Part shown: positions 1-5,232 of the stretch, piece after piece | Position numbering within the stretch: the stretch's first letter is position 1 | Layout of the letters: every line of letters starts with the position of its first letter | DNA from: Planctomycetota bacterium | Lineage (GTDB): Bacteria > Planctomycetota > Planctomycetia > Pirellulales > Pirellulaceae | Direction of reading: 5' to 3' | Assembly: GCA_023430365.1 (NCBI GenBank) | Contig: JAEZAS010000128.1 | Location: forward strand, 1 to 7,055 | DNA: 7,055 nt | Position numbers and translations under genes: made by a program | Notes under the pieces: generated by a model | Seen by the model: the letters and a program-made list of their open reading frames with translations, nothing else | What the model was told of the DNA's origin: nothing | Database searches by the model: none

Positions 1-68
1 GTCGCCAGCCCGACGTCGGGATAGAACTGGTCGATGTAACAAGGCACAAACAGACCAACGCGAGGCAT
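1..68 (-). CDS. lutA: LutA-type (Fe-S)-binding lactate utilisation protein, N-terminal fragment
   Basis: Read on the minus strand from an ATG at 68-66, the first 22 codons give MPRVGLFVPCYIDQFYPDVG followed by LA, after which the gene leaves the window. This is the characteristic start of LutA/YkgE-type proteins (pattern VxLFVxCxxDxFxPxVGxA), subunits carrying cysteine-rich CCG domains that work with LutB and LutC in oxidising L-lactate to pyruvate in the cytoplasm. Only the opening strand and first Cys (C10) of the first cysteine-rich domain are present, so the catalytic and cluster-binding motifs cannot be checked. No clear Shine-Dalgarno precedes the ATG, which is common in planctomycetes. 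lutB and lutC would be expected beyond the left edge. A related glycolate oxidase GlcF-like or heterodisulfide reductase-like protein is possible, but the start fits LutA best. Confidence 0.8.
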   Translation of the reverse strand, partial: MPRVGLFVPCYIDQFYPDVGLA

Positions 69-341
69 GCCTGGGGCGCTTGCCGGAAGGCGAGCGAGAA
101 GGGGAGGGAAGGAGCGAGAAGATCCGCTTCCTTCAGTTTAGCTTGCCGGGCCAGGGCAGGGGAGGCAGGGACGCCCCGGCAGGCGATTCCACGTTCGAGC
201 CCTGCAACTGGACAAATATCGCGGCAAGACGCCAGTCGACGGACGTTATTTCGATCGTTTCGCAGGTTGGGCGTCGCTGCGGCGGGCTATCGACAGGTCC
301 ACATGGCTGTGCCACTGGTGCATCGGGACGTCCCAGGGCGA
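69..341. other. Gap between the lutA-like gene and the transporter remnant
   Basis: I see no convincing gene here. Short open frames exist on both strands but have no ribosome binding site and no recognisable protein. The stretch should contain the promoter of the minus-strand lutA-like gene, but I find no good -35/-10 pair. A perfect 10-bp palindrome GGGACGTCCC lies at 326-335, just beyond the end of the transporter remnant; it has no T-tract, so it is not an intrinsic terminator. Confidence 0.5.
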
Positions 342-839
342 CTACTCCGCTCCAACGAGGGCTCCCTTTTCCGCGACGGACCGCTTCATGAGTAGCGCGG
401 GGCCCAGCAGCAGGACGGCGACCGCGGCGAAGAGATAGAAGCTGTCGAAGTAGGCCAGTGCGAACGCCTGCTGCTAGCGCAGGTCGTCGAGGGCCTGCCA
501 GGCCATCTGGGCGGAGGTGACGGGATCGCCGGTTCGCTGATAGAAGAATTGCTTGGCCTGGGCGAAGTATTCATTCACAAGCGTGTTGAACGGCTGGATC
601 ACCTCGCCGATGCGTTCCTCGTGAAACTGTTCGCGACGGACCTGAACGGTCTGGGCCATTGAGGTGCCGACGACGAGGAAGGGCGTCGCTTTGATAACCG
701 CGGCCAGGACGGCGAGCGAAGCCACAGCGATCAGCGCCCACTTATGCCAGGCTTTGGCGGGATGAGGGGCGGCCGTGGCGGCGGCCGGTTTGGGGGGCAG
801 CCGGCTCGGTGGGGGCGCGTTGGCTTCGGTCGTGGCCAC
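342..839 (-). pseudogene. Remnant joining an EmrA/HlyD-like N-terminus to an EmrB/DHA2-like C-terminus
   Basis: One minus-strand frame runs from GTG (839-837) to TAG (344-342), 166 codons, broken by an in-frame TAG at 476-474. The GTG is preceded by GGAG with a 7-nt spacer, a real start signal. Codons 1-60 give a Pro/Ala-rich tail and one membrane segment (KWALIAVASLAVLAAVIKA, then TPFLVV), like the cytoplasmic tail and anchor of HlyD/EmrA membrane-fusion proteins. From about 668 leftward the protein changes to GTSMAQTVQVRREQFHEERI and later, past the stop, QQAFALAYFDSFYLFAAVAV with a membrane segment and a basic end. This resembles the C-terminal end of 14-helix DHA2 drug exporters (arginine-rich RREQFH, QQA..LAY.D.F). 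The bulk of both proteins, roughly 2.5 kb, is absent. I infer an in-frame deletion across an emrA-emrB-type operon followed by a nonsense mutation. The EmrB part is the surer half; the HlyD assignment rests on layout and one helix. It could instead be a short unknown membrane protein with a stop. Confidence 0.6.
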
Positions 840-1211
840 GAGGGGGCTCCAGGCGAATCGGGAGATCCGTCGCGCGAGGCGGGCCTGTGCACCCGAAACT
901 TCGCGACGACTTCGCCCGCAACCATGAGGACTTCGGCCCGCCTGACCGTCTGCAATCAGTATTACTCGATCCCCTGAATGAGAGGGGGAAGGGGCACTGC
1001 TACAGTCGATTCGCCAGGGCGACACGGCGCATTCGCCTTGACCCGTTTGATGCTTCCTGGCAAACTCCCACGCCGATTCCGAACCCGGTAGAGGATGGCC
1101 GGGGAGAGGCATGGAGACAGCAGCGTATCCTCGCGATCCGCCTTGCGGTGCCTCGCACAGTTGCCCAGAAGAGCTTGTCTCCCTCACAGCTCGCAGAGAA
1201 TGGATGCTCTC
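840..1211. other. Gap upstream of the lipoprotein gene
   Basis: This 372-base stretch separates the minus-strand remnant from the plus-strand lipoprotein gene. All frames here were read on both strands; none gives a recognisable protein, though a decayed regulator of the former efflux operon cannot be excluded. It holds a small hairpin, CCCCT (971-975) with AGGGG (983-987), and one weak promoter candidate listed separately. Promoters for both divergent units would have to lie here. Confidence 0.5.
1038..1066 (+). promoter_or_regulatory. Weak sigma70-type promoter candidate for the lipoprotein gene
   Basis: TTGACC (1038-1043) is separated by 17 nt from CAAACT (1061-1066). The -35 matches consensus at five of six bases, the -10 at only three. 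It would give a leader of about 140 nt before the lipoprotein start. In this GC-rich background such a match may be chance. Confidence 0.25.
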
Positions 1212-1862
1212 ATGAAGCGGACCGCCACGATTTTCACCTTGGCCTTGTCGGCCTGCGTATGGGTTGGCTGCAACAGCTCGTCCGAGCCGGAGCCCGCGGC
1301 GCAGTCTGGCGCTCCGGCGCAGAACGACACCGCTAGCAATGCTGTTAGCGCTCCGGCGCGCCAGCCGGTCGCGGTGGCGGTGGAAGCGGCGCCCGAGCAG
1401 GTCGTCACCACGTTCCTGGCCGCGTTGAAGGCAGGCGACGAAGCTACGACGGCCGCCCTGCTGACGACCAAGGCCCGCGAAGAGACGGCGAAGCACGAGA
1501 TTGCCGTGGCTCCGCAGAGCGCTCCGGGCGCCACCTATCAGGTTTCGCCCGGCAAGGTGCTGGAAGAAAACCCGAACGGAGCTCATGTGAGTAGCGTTTG
1601 GACCGAGACCTATCCCGACGGCGCCATTACGTACGAGATCGTGTGGGTGCTTCGTCGCCAGGCCGAGGGTTGGCGGATCGCCGGCATGGCCCTGGAACTT
1701 CTGCCCGGTCAGCCGCCGCAGTTTTTGAATTTCGAAGATCCTCAAGACATGATGCAGAAGCATGAGGCCGCGCTAGCAGCGCAGGAGCAAGCCGCCGCCG
1801 CCGAGACCGCTCAGGCTCCTGCTGGTCCCCAAATGCCAGCACAAGAGAGCATCCAGCGTTAA
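1212..1862 (+). CDS. Secreted lipoprotein with an NTF2-like body, function unknown
   Basis: This 216-residue protein starts MKRTATIFTLALSACVWVGC: a basic n-region, short hydrophobic core, then two possible lipobox cysteines, C15 (LSAC, the better match) and C20 (WVGC). It should be lipid-anchored on the outer side of the cytoplasmic membrane or sent to the outer membrane. Residues 21-50 are a Ser/Pro/Ala/Gln-rich linker. Residues about 60-160 (APEQVVTTFLAALKAGDEAT, with later TYPDGAITYEIVWVLRRQ and GWRIAGM) have the helix-then-curved-sheet pattern of NTF2/SnoaL-like or DUF4878-like domains, often found in planctomycete lipoproteins. A conserved-looking PPQFLNFEDPQDM segment follows, then an Ala/Gln-rich tail. 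No catalytic residues are recognisable. ATG at 1200 is an in-frame alternative (adds MDAL), but starting at 1212 puts Lys-Arg directly after Met, as a signal peptide needs. The Shine-Dalgarno is weak (AGAG). It ends in its own terminator, so it looks monocistronic. Confidence 0.88.
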   Translation: MKRTATIFTLALSACVWVGCNSSSEPEPAAQSGAPAQNDTASNAVSAPARQPVAVAVEAAPEQVVTTFLAALKAGDEATTAALLTTKAREETAKHEIAVAPQSAPGATYQVSPGKVLEENPNGAHVSSVWTETYPDGAITYEIVWVLRRQAEGWRIAGMALELLPGQPPQFLNFEDPQDMMQKHEAALAAQEQAAAAETAQAPAGPQMPAQESIQR

Positions 1863-1870
1863 AACGCTGG
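1853..1870 (+). repeat. Small inverted repeat with the lipoprotein stop codon at its centre
   Basis: CCAGCGTT (1853-1860) pairs exactly with AACGCTGG (1863-1870); the TAA stop (1860-1862) lies at the apex. As RNA, about 6-7 bp can form with a 4-6-nt loop. No T-tract follows, so it is not the terminator. It may simply protect the 3' end or be fortuitous. Confidence 0.5.
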
Positions 1871-1962
1871 AGCCTTGCGAACGTCAATCGCCAAGTACAT
1901 TGCTGACACGTCCGATCGTTGTAAGTGTCATCGCAAAATAAAGTTACATCGAGCCTGTAAAG

Positions 1963-1991
1963 GCCCGCTGGATTGTCCGGCGGGCTTTTTT
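1963..1991 (+). terminator. Intrinsic terminator of the lipoprotein gene
   Basis: GCCCGCTGGA (1963-1972) pairs with TCCGGCGGGC (1976-1985) over 10 bp with one G-U, closing a 3-nt loop, and six T follow immediately (1986-1991). This is a classic rho-independent terminator, about 100 bases past the lipoprotein stop codon and with no competing gene in between. Confidence 0.9.
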
Positions 1992-2099
1992 CATGCGCAT
2001 GCTGAAGCTGGACATTGGGCCGACCACGGCCTACATATGTCGGTAACCTCAGCGTCTCTTGCGCCTCAAACCCAGGCTTCCTATTTTGACTTTGGACAC

Positions 2100-2127
2100 T
2101 TGACACTGCTTTCTTGCATGCTAACCT
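2100..2127 (+). promoter_or_regulatory. Sigma70-type promoter candidate for the Cys/His-rich protein gene
   Basis: A perfect TTGACA (2100-2105) is followed after 16 nt by TAACCT (2122-2127), which keeps the three key bases T1, A2 and T6 of the -10 box. It lies downstream of the lipoprotein terminator and would give a leader of about 200 nt before the start codon at 2333. The -35 lies in a 7-bp tandem pattern, TTTTGAC TTTGGAC ACTTGAC (2084-2104), which may be a binding site. Confidence 0.45.
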
Positions 2128-2332
2128 AGCGGCCTAGCCTGTGTGATCGCTACATCCTTCGCAACCCGCAAAGCTTCACTAAACAGGGATCAGCAGGACG
2201 AAGGTGCGAGGTTCTCGCAGGGTACGCAAGGTCGCGCCTCGCTCGAGCGCCGTCGAGAGTGAGGTGAGGCAACATGACGGCAACATGAGTTTCGGCTTTC
2301 GGTACCTGTTAAGCTTTTTGGAGGATTCGAGA
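2128..2332 (+). promoter_or_regulatory. Structured leader of the Cys/His-rich protein gene
   Basis: About 200 nt lie between the promoter candidate and the start codon. Hairpins are visible: CCTTCG (2156-2161) with CGAAGG (2199-2204); TGCGAG (2205-2210) with CTCGCA (2214-2219), loop GTT; and CCTC/CTCGA (2237-2246) with TCGAG/GAGG (2253-2264). A 10-bp direct repeat, GGCAACATGA, occurs twice at about 2269-2289, giving two ATGs that lack a good ribosome binding site. I do not recognise a known riboswitch class. Confidence 0.4.
2320..2325 (+). promoter_or_regulatory. Strong Shine-Dalgarno deciding the start at 2333
   Basis: GGAGGA at 2320-2325 with a 7-nt spacer to ATG at 2333 is near-ideal and the strongest in the window. 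It selects this ATG over in-frame codons further upstream and matches the start of a clean signal peptide. Confidence 0.85.
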
Positions 2333-2881
2333 ATGAATCGTATCGTCGTTCTGGGCGCCGCGATGTTTTTCGCGCTCGTCGGCATCGCCCTGGTGGGCGG
2401 TGAGAACAAGGCTTCGGCCGCGCTGTTCGGCTGCCACGGCTGTGGCGGAAACGACTGCGGTGGCTACGTTGACTGCTGCGGCTGCAGCGGTCGTCATCAC
2501 CGTCACCATCGTCGTCACCGCTGCCATGGCTGCCACGGTGGTTGCGGCGGCGCTGTTCAGTGCTGCGGTCCGGTTGTTGAAGATTGCTGTGGCTGCCACG
2601 GCCGTCGTCATCACCGCCGTCACCGCTGCCATGGCTGCCACGGCTACAACAATTGCTGTGGCGTTCCGGCCTGCCCGCCGTCGTGCTGTGGCGCTCCGGT
2701 TGCTCCGGTTTGCCCGCCGACCTGTGGTGGCGCCGTTTACGCTGCTCCGGTTGAAGGCGCCATCCAGGGTGCTCCGGTTGACGCTGCTGGCCCGGCTCCG
2801 GTCGAAGCCGCTACTCCGGCTGCCGAAGCTGCCGCACCGGCTGGCAATGACGCCCCCCCGCCGCCGGCTGACAACAACTAA
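2333..2881 (+). CDS. Exported Cys/His-rich repeat protein, putative metal-binding, function unknown
   Basis: The 182-residue protein begins MNRIVVLGAAMFFALVGI and has a signal peptide probably cleaved after ASA (residues 27-29). Residues 34-131 contain 23 Cys and 14 His. Two repeats are clear: 48-69 (CCGCSGRHHRHHRRHRCHGC and HG) and 85-104 (CCGCHGRRHHRRHRCHGCHG), with CC-G doublets at 48, 77, 85, 108 and 118. A Pro/Cys segment (VPACPPSCCGAPVAPVCPPT, 111-130) leads into an Ala/Pro/Glu-rich, Cys-free tail (132-182). Cys and His at this density suggest binding of Zn, Cu, Ni or Fe, or extensive disulfide cross-linking in a surface layer; neither is shown. The basic RHH clusters could also bind anionic polymers. 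It has its own promoter candidate, long leader, strong ribosome binding site and strong terminator, which suggests high expression as a single gene. Similar signal-peptide-plus-Cys-rich proteins are familiar in planctomycetes, but I know no assigned function. Confidence 0.88.
   Translation: MNRIVVLGAAMFFALVGIALVGGENKASAALFGCHGCGGNDCGGYVDCCGCSGRHHRHHRRHRCHGCHGGCGGAVQCCGPVVEDCCGCHGRRHHRRHRCHGCHGYNNCCGVPACPPSCCGAPVAPVCPPTCGGAVYAAPVEGAIQGAPVDAAGPAPVEAATPAAEAAAPAGNDAPPPPADNN
2513..2643 (+). repeat. Exact 26-bp direct repeat inside the Cys/His-rich gene
   Basis: Positions 2513-2538 and 2618-2643 are identical, 105 bp (35 codons) apart, and encode the repeated RHRCHGCH segment. The upstream parts of the two units (GGTCGTCATCACCG-like and GGCCGTCGTCATCACCG-like) match less well and differ by two codons. 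The simplest reading is an internal duplication of a roughly 105-bp unit kept by selection or recent enough to be little diverged. Confidence 0.85.
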
Positions 2882-2888
2882 CTTCTGC

Positions 2889-2911
2889 CTTCGCGGGTTG
2901 TTGCCGCGAAG
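2889..2911 (+). repeat. Hairpin just after the Cys/His-rich gene
   Basis: CTTCGCGG (2889-2896) pairs with CCGCGAAG (2904-2911) around a 7-nt loop, 8 nt after the stop codon. No proper T-tract follows, so it probably stabilises the mRNA end or acts as a weak first terminator ahead of the strong one. A weaker 6-bp stem, CTGTCA (2927-2932) with TGACAG (2948-2953), follows. Confidence 0.5.
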
Positions 2912-2977
2912 CTTACGCTTACAGGTCTGTCAGTTTCCCCTGTTGGTTGACAGCCCTGCGGCAAGCAGAAAATACGG

Positions 2978-3015
2978 AAGATCGGACTCTTCACTGGGTC
3001 CGATCTTTCTTTTTT
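2978..3015 (+). terminator. Strong intrinsic terminator of the Cys/His-rich gene
   Basis: AAGATCGGAC (2978-2987) pairs perfectly with GTCCGATCTT (2998-3007) around a 10-nt loop, followed by TTTCTTTTTT ending at 3015. It lies about 100 nt after the stop codon and isolates this gene from the membrane protein pair downstream. Confidence 0.92.
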
Positions 3016-3337
3016 GGGATGTAGAGTTGGGAGCGAGAGTTCAGAAGGCAGAACTCAGATTTCAGAAGTAGGGATTAGGCCAACCGAACCCCTTCGGACC
3101 GTTTGCCTGGCCTGAACTCTGACCTCTGCTCTCTAAACTCTGAATCCTGAAAATCCCCCCTTCTAAAATCCGACATTCACCTTTCCTACCGCAACGCTTG
3201 TGCGGCCTGCGTAGAGTGCCCAGCCTTGTGCTGCAGCCTCGGAGTCGGGCCCGCCGATATCACGGCTTCAGGAGGATGCCAGTCGAGCGAACGGATGCCC
3301 ATCGCCAGCCCGCCGGCCCGTTTAATCGCTTGAAGCT
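3016..3337. other. Gene-free gap with a degenerate palindromic repeat
   Basis: No convincing gene lies here. The left half is occupied by the imperfect inverted repeat listed separately. The right half contains a small hairpin, CCGCA (3189-3193) with TGCGG (3201-3205), and an AGGAGG at about 3269 placed too close to the ATG beside it to act as its ribosome binding site. The promoter of the 3338 gene should lie here; I find no good -35/-10 pair. Confidence 0.5.
3036..3151. repeat. Long imperfect inverted repeat built of CAGAG/TTCAG-like units
   Basis: The left arm (3036-3082) is purine-rich and full of GAGTTCAG, GAACTCAG and TTTCAG units; the right arm (3108-3151) is its approximate reverse complement (CTGAACTCTG, AAACTCTGAATCCTG). 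The arms meet at exact AGGCCA (3077-3082) and TGGCCT (3108-3113), enclosing a CCGAA-CCCC-TTCGG hairpin. Similarity by eye is around 70-80 percent with small gaps. It looks like a decayed extragenic palindrome rather than a gene. Confidence 0.5.
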
Positions 3338-4030
3338 ATGGCATCGAACCCGCCTGAAAACAAATCGCAGCAGTCTGCCGTTCTGAGCATCGTTTCGCTG
3401 CTGATTTTCATTCATCTCTGCTGTGTCTTCGCGGTGCTGTTCGCGAACTTCCGCCGCTCGCGGTTGCAGGCCGACCTGGTGGGCGTATTTCGCCCCTACA
3501 CGGAATACTTCAAGTTCGACCCCGACTTCACCCCGTTCTATCTCACGCATGGCGGTGAGAACGACGACCGGGTGATCGTCGTCGAGCTCTACCCACGCGG
3601 CGACGAACCGGTCGCCAACCAGCAGGCCATCAAGACGGTCGTGCTGCCCGATCGAGGCAGCGCTTGGCTGGGCGATCGCCGCCGCTACTTCGGCCTGGCC
3701 AACGTGCTGTCGTTCTACGGCGAATCGGACCAGTTCGATGACTTGAGCGCCGAAATCGCCCGGGCCGTCGGTCGCCGGCTGATGGATGAGAACAACGCCA
3801 AGGCCGCCGTCGTGCGGTCGGTGCAACGGATGAGCCAGCCGGCCGACGCGAGCGTTTTGTTGCCCGGCTTTCCTGCGGACGATCCGACCGCTCCGCAATA
3901 CGACGTGGTCGGCTACGAGGCCGACGTGTTCTACGACGAGGAAGGGCAAGTCTCGGTGAACAAGCGGGCCGGCCGCGGCGAAGTGGCGCCGCGCCAAGGC
4001 ACTTCGGCCGCCCAGCCGAACCGACCCTAG
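3338..4030 (+). CDS. Single-pass membrane protein paired with an HTTM protein
   Basis: The 230-residue protein has a short polar N-terminus, one membrane helix at about 14-37 (VLSIVSLLIFIHLCCVFAVL), and a soluble, mostly charged remainder. After the helix, residues 50-72 (VFRPYTEYFKFDPDFTPFYL followed by THG) precede strand-rich sequence (DRVIVVELYP) and a helical stretch at 134-165. The last 25 residues are polar and probably disordered. With a basic FRRSR after the helix, the orientation is ambiguous. I recognise no enzyme motif. It lies 56 nt before the HTTM gene on the same strand, with no terminator between, so the two are likely co-transcribed and may form a complex. The layout (short single-pass protein with an aromatic P-Y...F segment just after the helix, then HTTM protein) resembles DUF5819/SdpA-type partners of HTTM proteins, by arrangement rather than demonstrated homology. 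ATG at 3338 has only a weak GAAG upstream, but the helix follows at the right distance. Confidence 0.87.
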   Translation: MASNPPENKSQQSAVLSIVSLLIFIHLCCVFAVLFANFRRSRLQADLVGVFRPYTEYFKFDPDFTPFYLTHGGENDDRVIVVELYPRGDEPVANQQAIKTVVLPDRGSAWLGDRRRYFGLANVLSFYGESDQFDDLSAEIARAVGRRLMDENNAKAAVVRSVQRMSQPADASVLLPGFPADDPTAPQYDVVGYEADVFYDEEGQVSVNKRAGRGEVAPRQGTSAAQPNRP

Positions 4031-4086
4031 TCCGCTTGCGACTCGTTGCCCGTGCTTCCGCCCTTTCCGAACGCTGAACGATTGCG

Positions 4087-5013
4087 ATGAATACACTTTC
4101 GCCCCGCTACTGGCAAAATCTGGTTGAAGGCATCGGGCACGGCTGGAATCGGTTCTGGTTCACCGCCATCGATCCGCTGCCGCTGGCGGTCATTCGTATC
4201 GGCACAGGCCTGGTGACGGTGCTGCATCTGTTGTCGTTCAACAGCGACCTGACACGGTGGTTCGCCAATAACGGCATCTTGCCGGTCTCCGTGATTCGCA
4301 ACCTGGAGGCTTTGCAGGGGGGAGGCGGGTACGGTTTCAGCTACCTGACGTTCTTCCAGCAACCGAGCGAATTGTGGGCGGTGCATGCCGTGGCGATTGT
4401 GATTGCGATCGCCTTGACGCTCGGTGTATTCACGCGGGTGACCAGCGTCCTGACGCTTCTCATCGTGCTGAGCTATAGCCATCGGGCCCCGATGCTCACC
4501 GGCCAATTGGAGCCGGTGCTCTCGATGCTGCTGTTCTATCTCTGCTTCGGACCGGCGGGGGCGCGCTTGTCGGTCGATCGCTGGCTCTATGGCCGGCTTG
4601 GCTGGAAGCTGCCGGAACGTTCGATCGCGGCGGTTGTGTCGGTGCGGTTGATTCAGGTGCACGGCGCCGCGTTCTACGCCATGATCGGCCTCTCGAAGCT
4701 TTATGGCGACGCCTGGTGGAGCGGCGAAGGCGTTTGGCTCTTGCTGGCCCAAACGCATAGCCGGCCGTTCGACTTGAGCTGGCTGCGGGAGTATCCCCGC
4801 GTGCTCAACGCCTGGACGCATCTGATCGTCGCCTACGAATTGCTGTTTCCGGTACTGATCTGGAATCGCCTGGCCCGGCCGCTGATGCTGGCGATCGGCG
4901 TGTTCGTGTGGCTCTCGATCGGTTTGATCACGGGGCTCGTGCCGTATGCCCTGGCGATGTTGATTGTGAACCGGGCGTTCGTTCCGGCGGAAGATCTGCG
5001 GCCGGAAAGATAG
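4087..5013 (+). CDS. HTTM-domain multi-pass membrane protein (vitamin K-dependent carboxylase-like)
   Basis: The 308-residue protein has about seven hydrophobic segments at roughly 32-50, 98-114, 117-130, 143-156, 183-201, 243-259 and 266-294 (the last possibly two). It shows the HTTM family signature: an N-terminal FWFTAIDPLPLAVIRIGTGL, an aromatic NNGILP-type loop, a polar helix with SYSHRAPMLTGQ at 129-140, and YAMIGLSKLYGDAWWSGEGV (197-216). HTTM proteins are related to the membrane part of gamma-glutamyl carboxylase and include bacterial SdpB, needed for maturation of the SDP peptide toxin. Most planctomycete members have no known substrate. Conserved-looking H133, K204 and W210-W211 are candidates for functional residues. 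There is no C-terminal extra domain, so this is a minimal HTTM protein. It is second in a two-gene unit with 3338-4030. The ATG at 4087 lacks a clear Shine-Dalgarno. Family assignment is firm; function is not. Confidence 0.9.
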   Translation: MNTLSPRYWQNLVEGIGHGWNRFWFTAIDPLPLAVIRIGTGLVTVLHLLSFNSDLTRWFANNGILPVSVIRNLEALQGGGGYGFSYLTFFQQPSELWAVHAVAIVIAIALTLGVFTRVTSVLTLLIVLSYSHRAPMLTGQLEPVLSMLLFYLCFGPAGARLSVDRWLYGRLGWKLPERSIAAVVSVRLIQVHGAAFYAMIGLSKLYGDAWWSGEGVWLLLAQTHSRPFDLSWLREYPRVLNAWTHLIVAYELLFPVLIWNRLARPLMLAIGVFVWLSIGLITGLVPYALAMLIVNRAFVPAEDLRPER

Positions 5014-5040
5014 TAGTCGCCGGTGCGGGTTTCCTCCGCG

Positions 5041-5116
5041 GTAGCTGAATTCGCCAGAATTCAGACGAATGCGGGCTCAACTCGCGGGGCTTCTGAATTC
5101 TGGCGAATTCAGCTAC
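5041..5116. repeat. Nested 24-bp perfect inverted repeat
   Basis: The left arm (5041-5064) and right arm (5093-5116) are perfect reverse complements of 24 bp, around a 28-nt centre. Each arm is GTAG plus an inner palindrome, CTGAATTC-GCCA-GAATTCAG (reverse complement on the right). The element can therefore fold as one long hairpin or two short ones. It begins 28 nt past the HTTM stop codon. No T-tract follows, so it is not a textbook terminator, though such a stem could stop or stabilise transcripts. It looks like a dispersed extragenic palindrome. Confidence 0.92.
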
Positions 5117-5150
5117 GGGTTTAGGGGGCTGGCTGGAATTGTTCTTTCAC

Positions 5151-5171
5151 GGGCAGGCTGGAAGCCTACCC
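5151..5171. repeat. Short GC-rich hairpin, possibly a second extragenic repeat family
   Basis: GGGCAGGCT (5151-5159) and AGCCTACCC (5163-5171) pair around a 3-nt loop with one C-A mismatch. The sequence GGCAGGCTGGAAGCCT is of a kind often seen as dispersed repeats in planctomycete genomes. Its function is unknown. Confidence 0.5.
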
Positions 5172-5182
5172 TACGGGGAGCG

Positions 5183-5211
5183 TTGACAGAGTGGCGGACC
5201 GCGTCCACGAT
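5183..5211 (+). promoter_or_regulatory. Weak promoter candidate for the S41 protease gene
   Basis: A perfect TTGACA (5183-5188) is followed after 17 nt by CACGAT (5206-5211), which matches the -10 consensus at only three bases. It would start transcription near 5218, giving a leader of only about 15 nt. It would give the protease its own transcription behind the inverted repeat. Confidence 0.3.
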
Positions 5212-5212
5212 T

Positions 5213-5226
5213 GACTCCACGGAGTC
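5213..5226 (+). promoter_or_regulatory. Ribosome binding site of the protease gene lying in a palindrome
   Basis: GACTCC-AC-GGAGTC is an exact inverted repeat. Its right half contains GGAG (5221-5224), 8 nt before the ATG at 5233, so the ribosome binding site can be paired within a 5-bp stem with a 4-nt loop. The start choice is well supported by this site. Confidence 0.65.
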
Positions 5227-5232
5227 TTTCGC

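Noticed and set aside
190..215. tRNA-like GTTCGAGCCC at about 193-202
   Set aside because: No acceptor, D or anticodon arms can be drawn around it.
840..1763. Long minus-strand reading frame continuing upstream of the transporter remnant (to a start at 1763)
   Set aside because: It lies antisense to the lipoprotein gene, is rich in Arg/Gly/Ser with no recognisable domain, and the GTG at 839 has its own ribosome binding site. Only the part below 840 looks like protein.
2309..2641. Minus-strand Ala/Thr/Val-rich frame opposite the Cys/His-rich gene
   Set aside because: Arises from reading GGC/CAC/CGT repeats on the other strand; no start signal and the plus strand has a signal peptide with an ideal ribosome binding site.
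4027..4821. 264-codon minus-strand frame opposite the HTTM gene
   Set aside because: Arg/Gln/His-rich shadow typical of the opposite strand of a high-GC gene; the plus strand encodes a well-defined HTTM protein.
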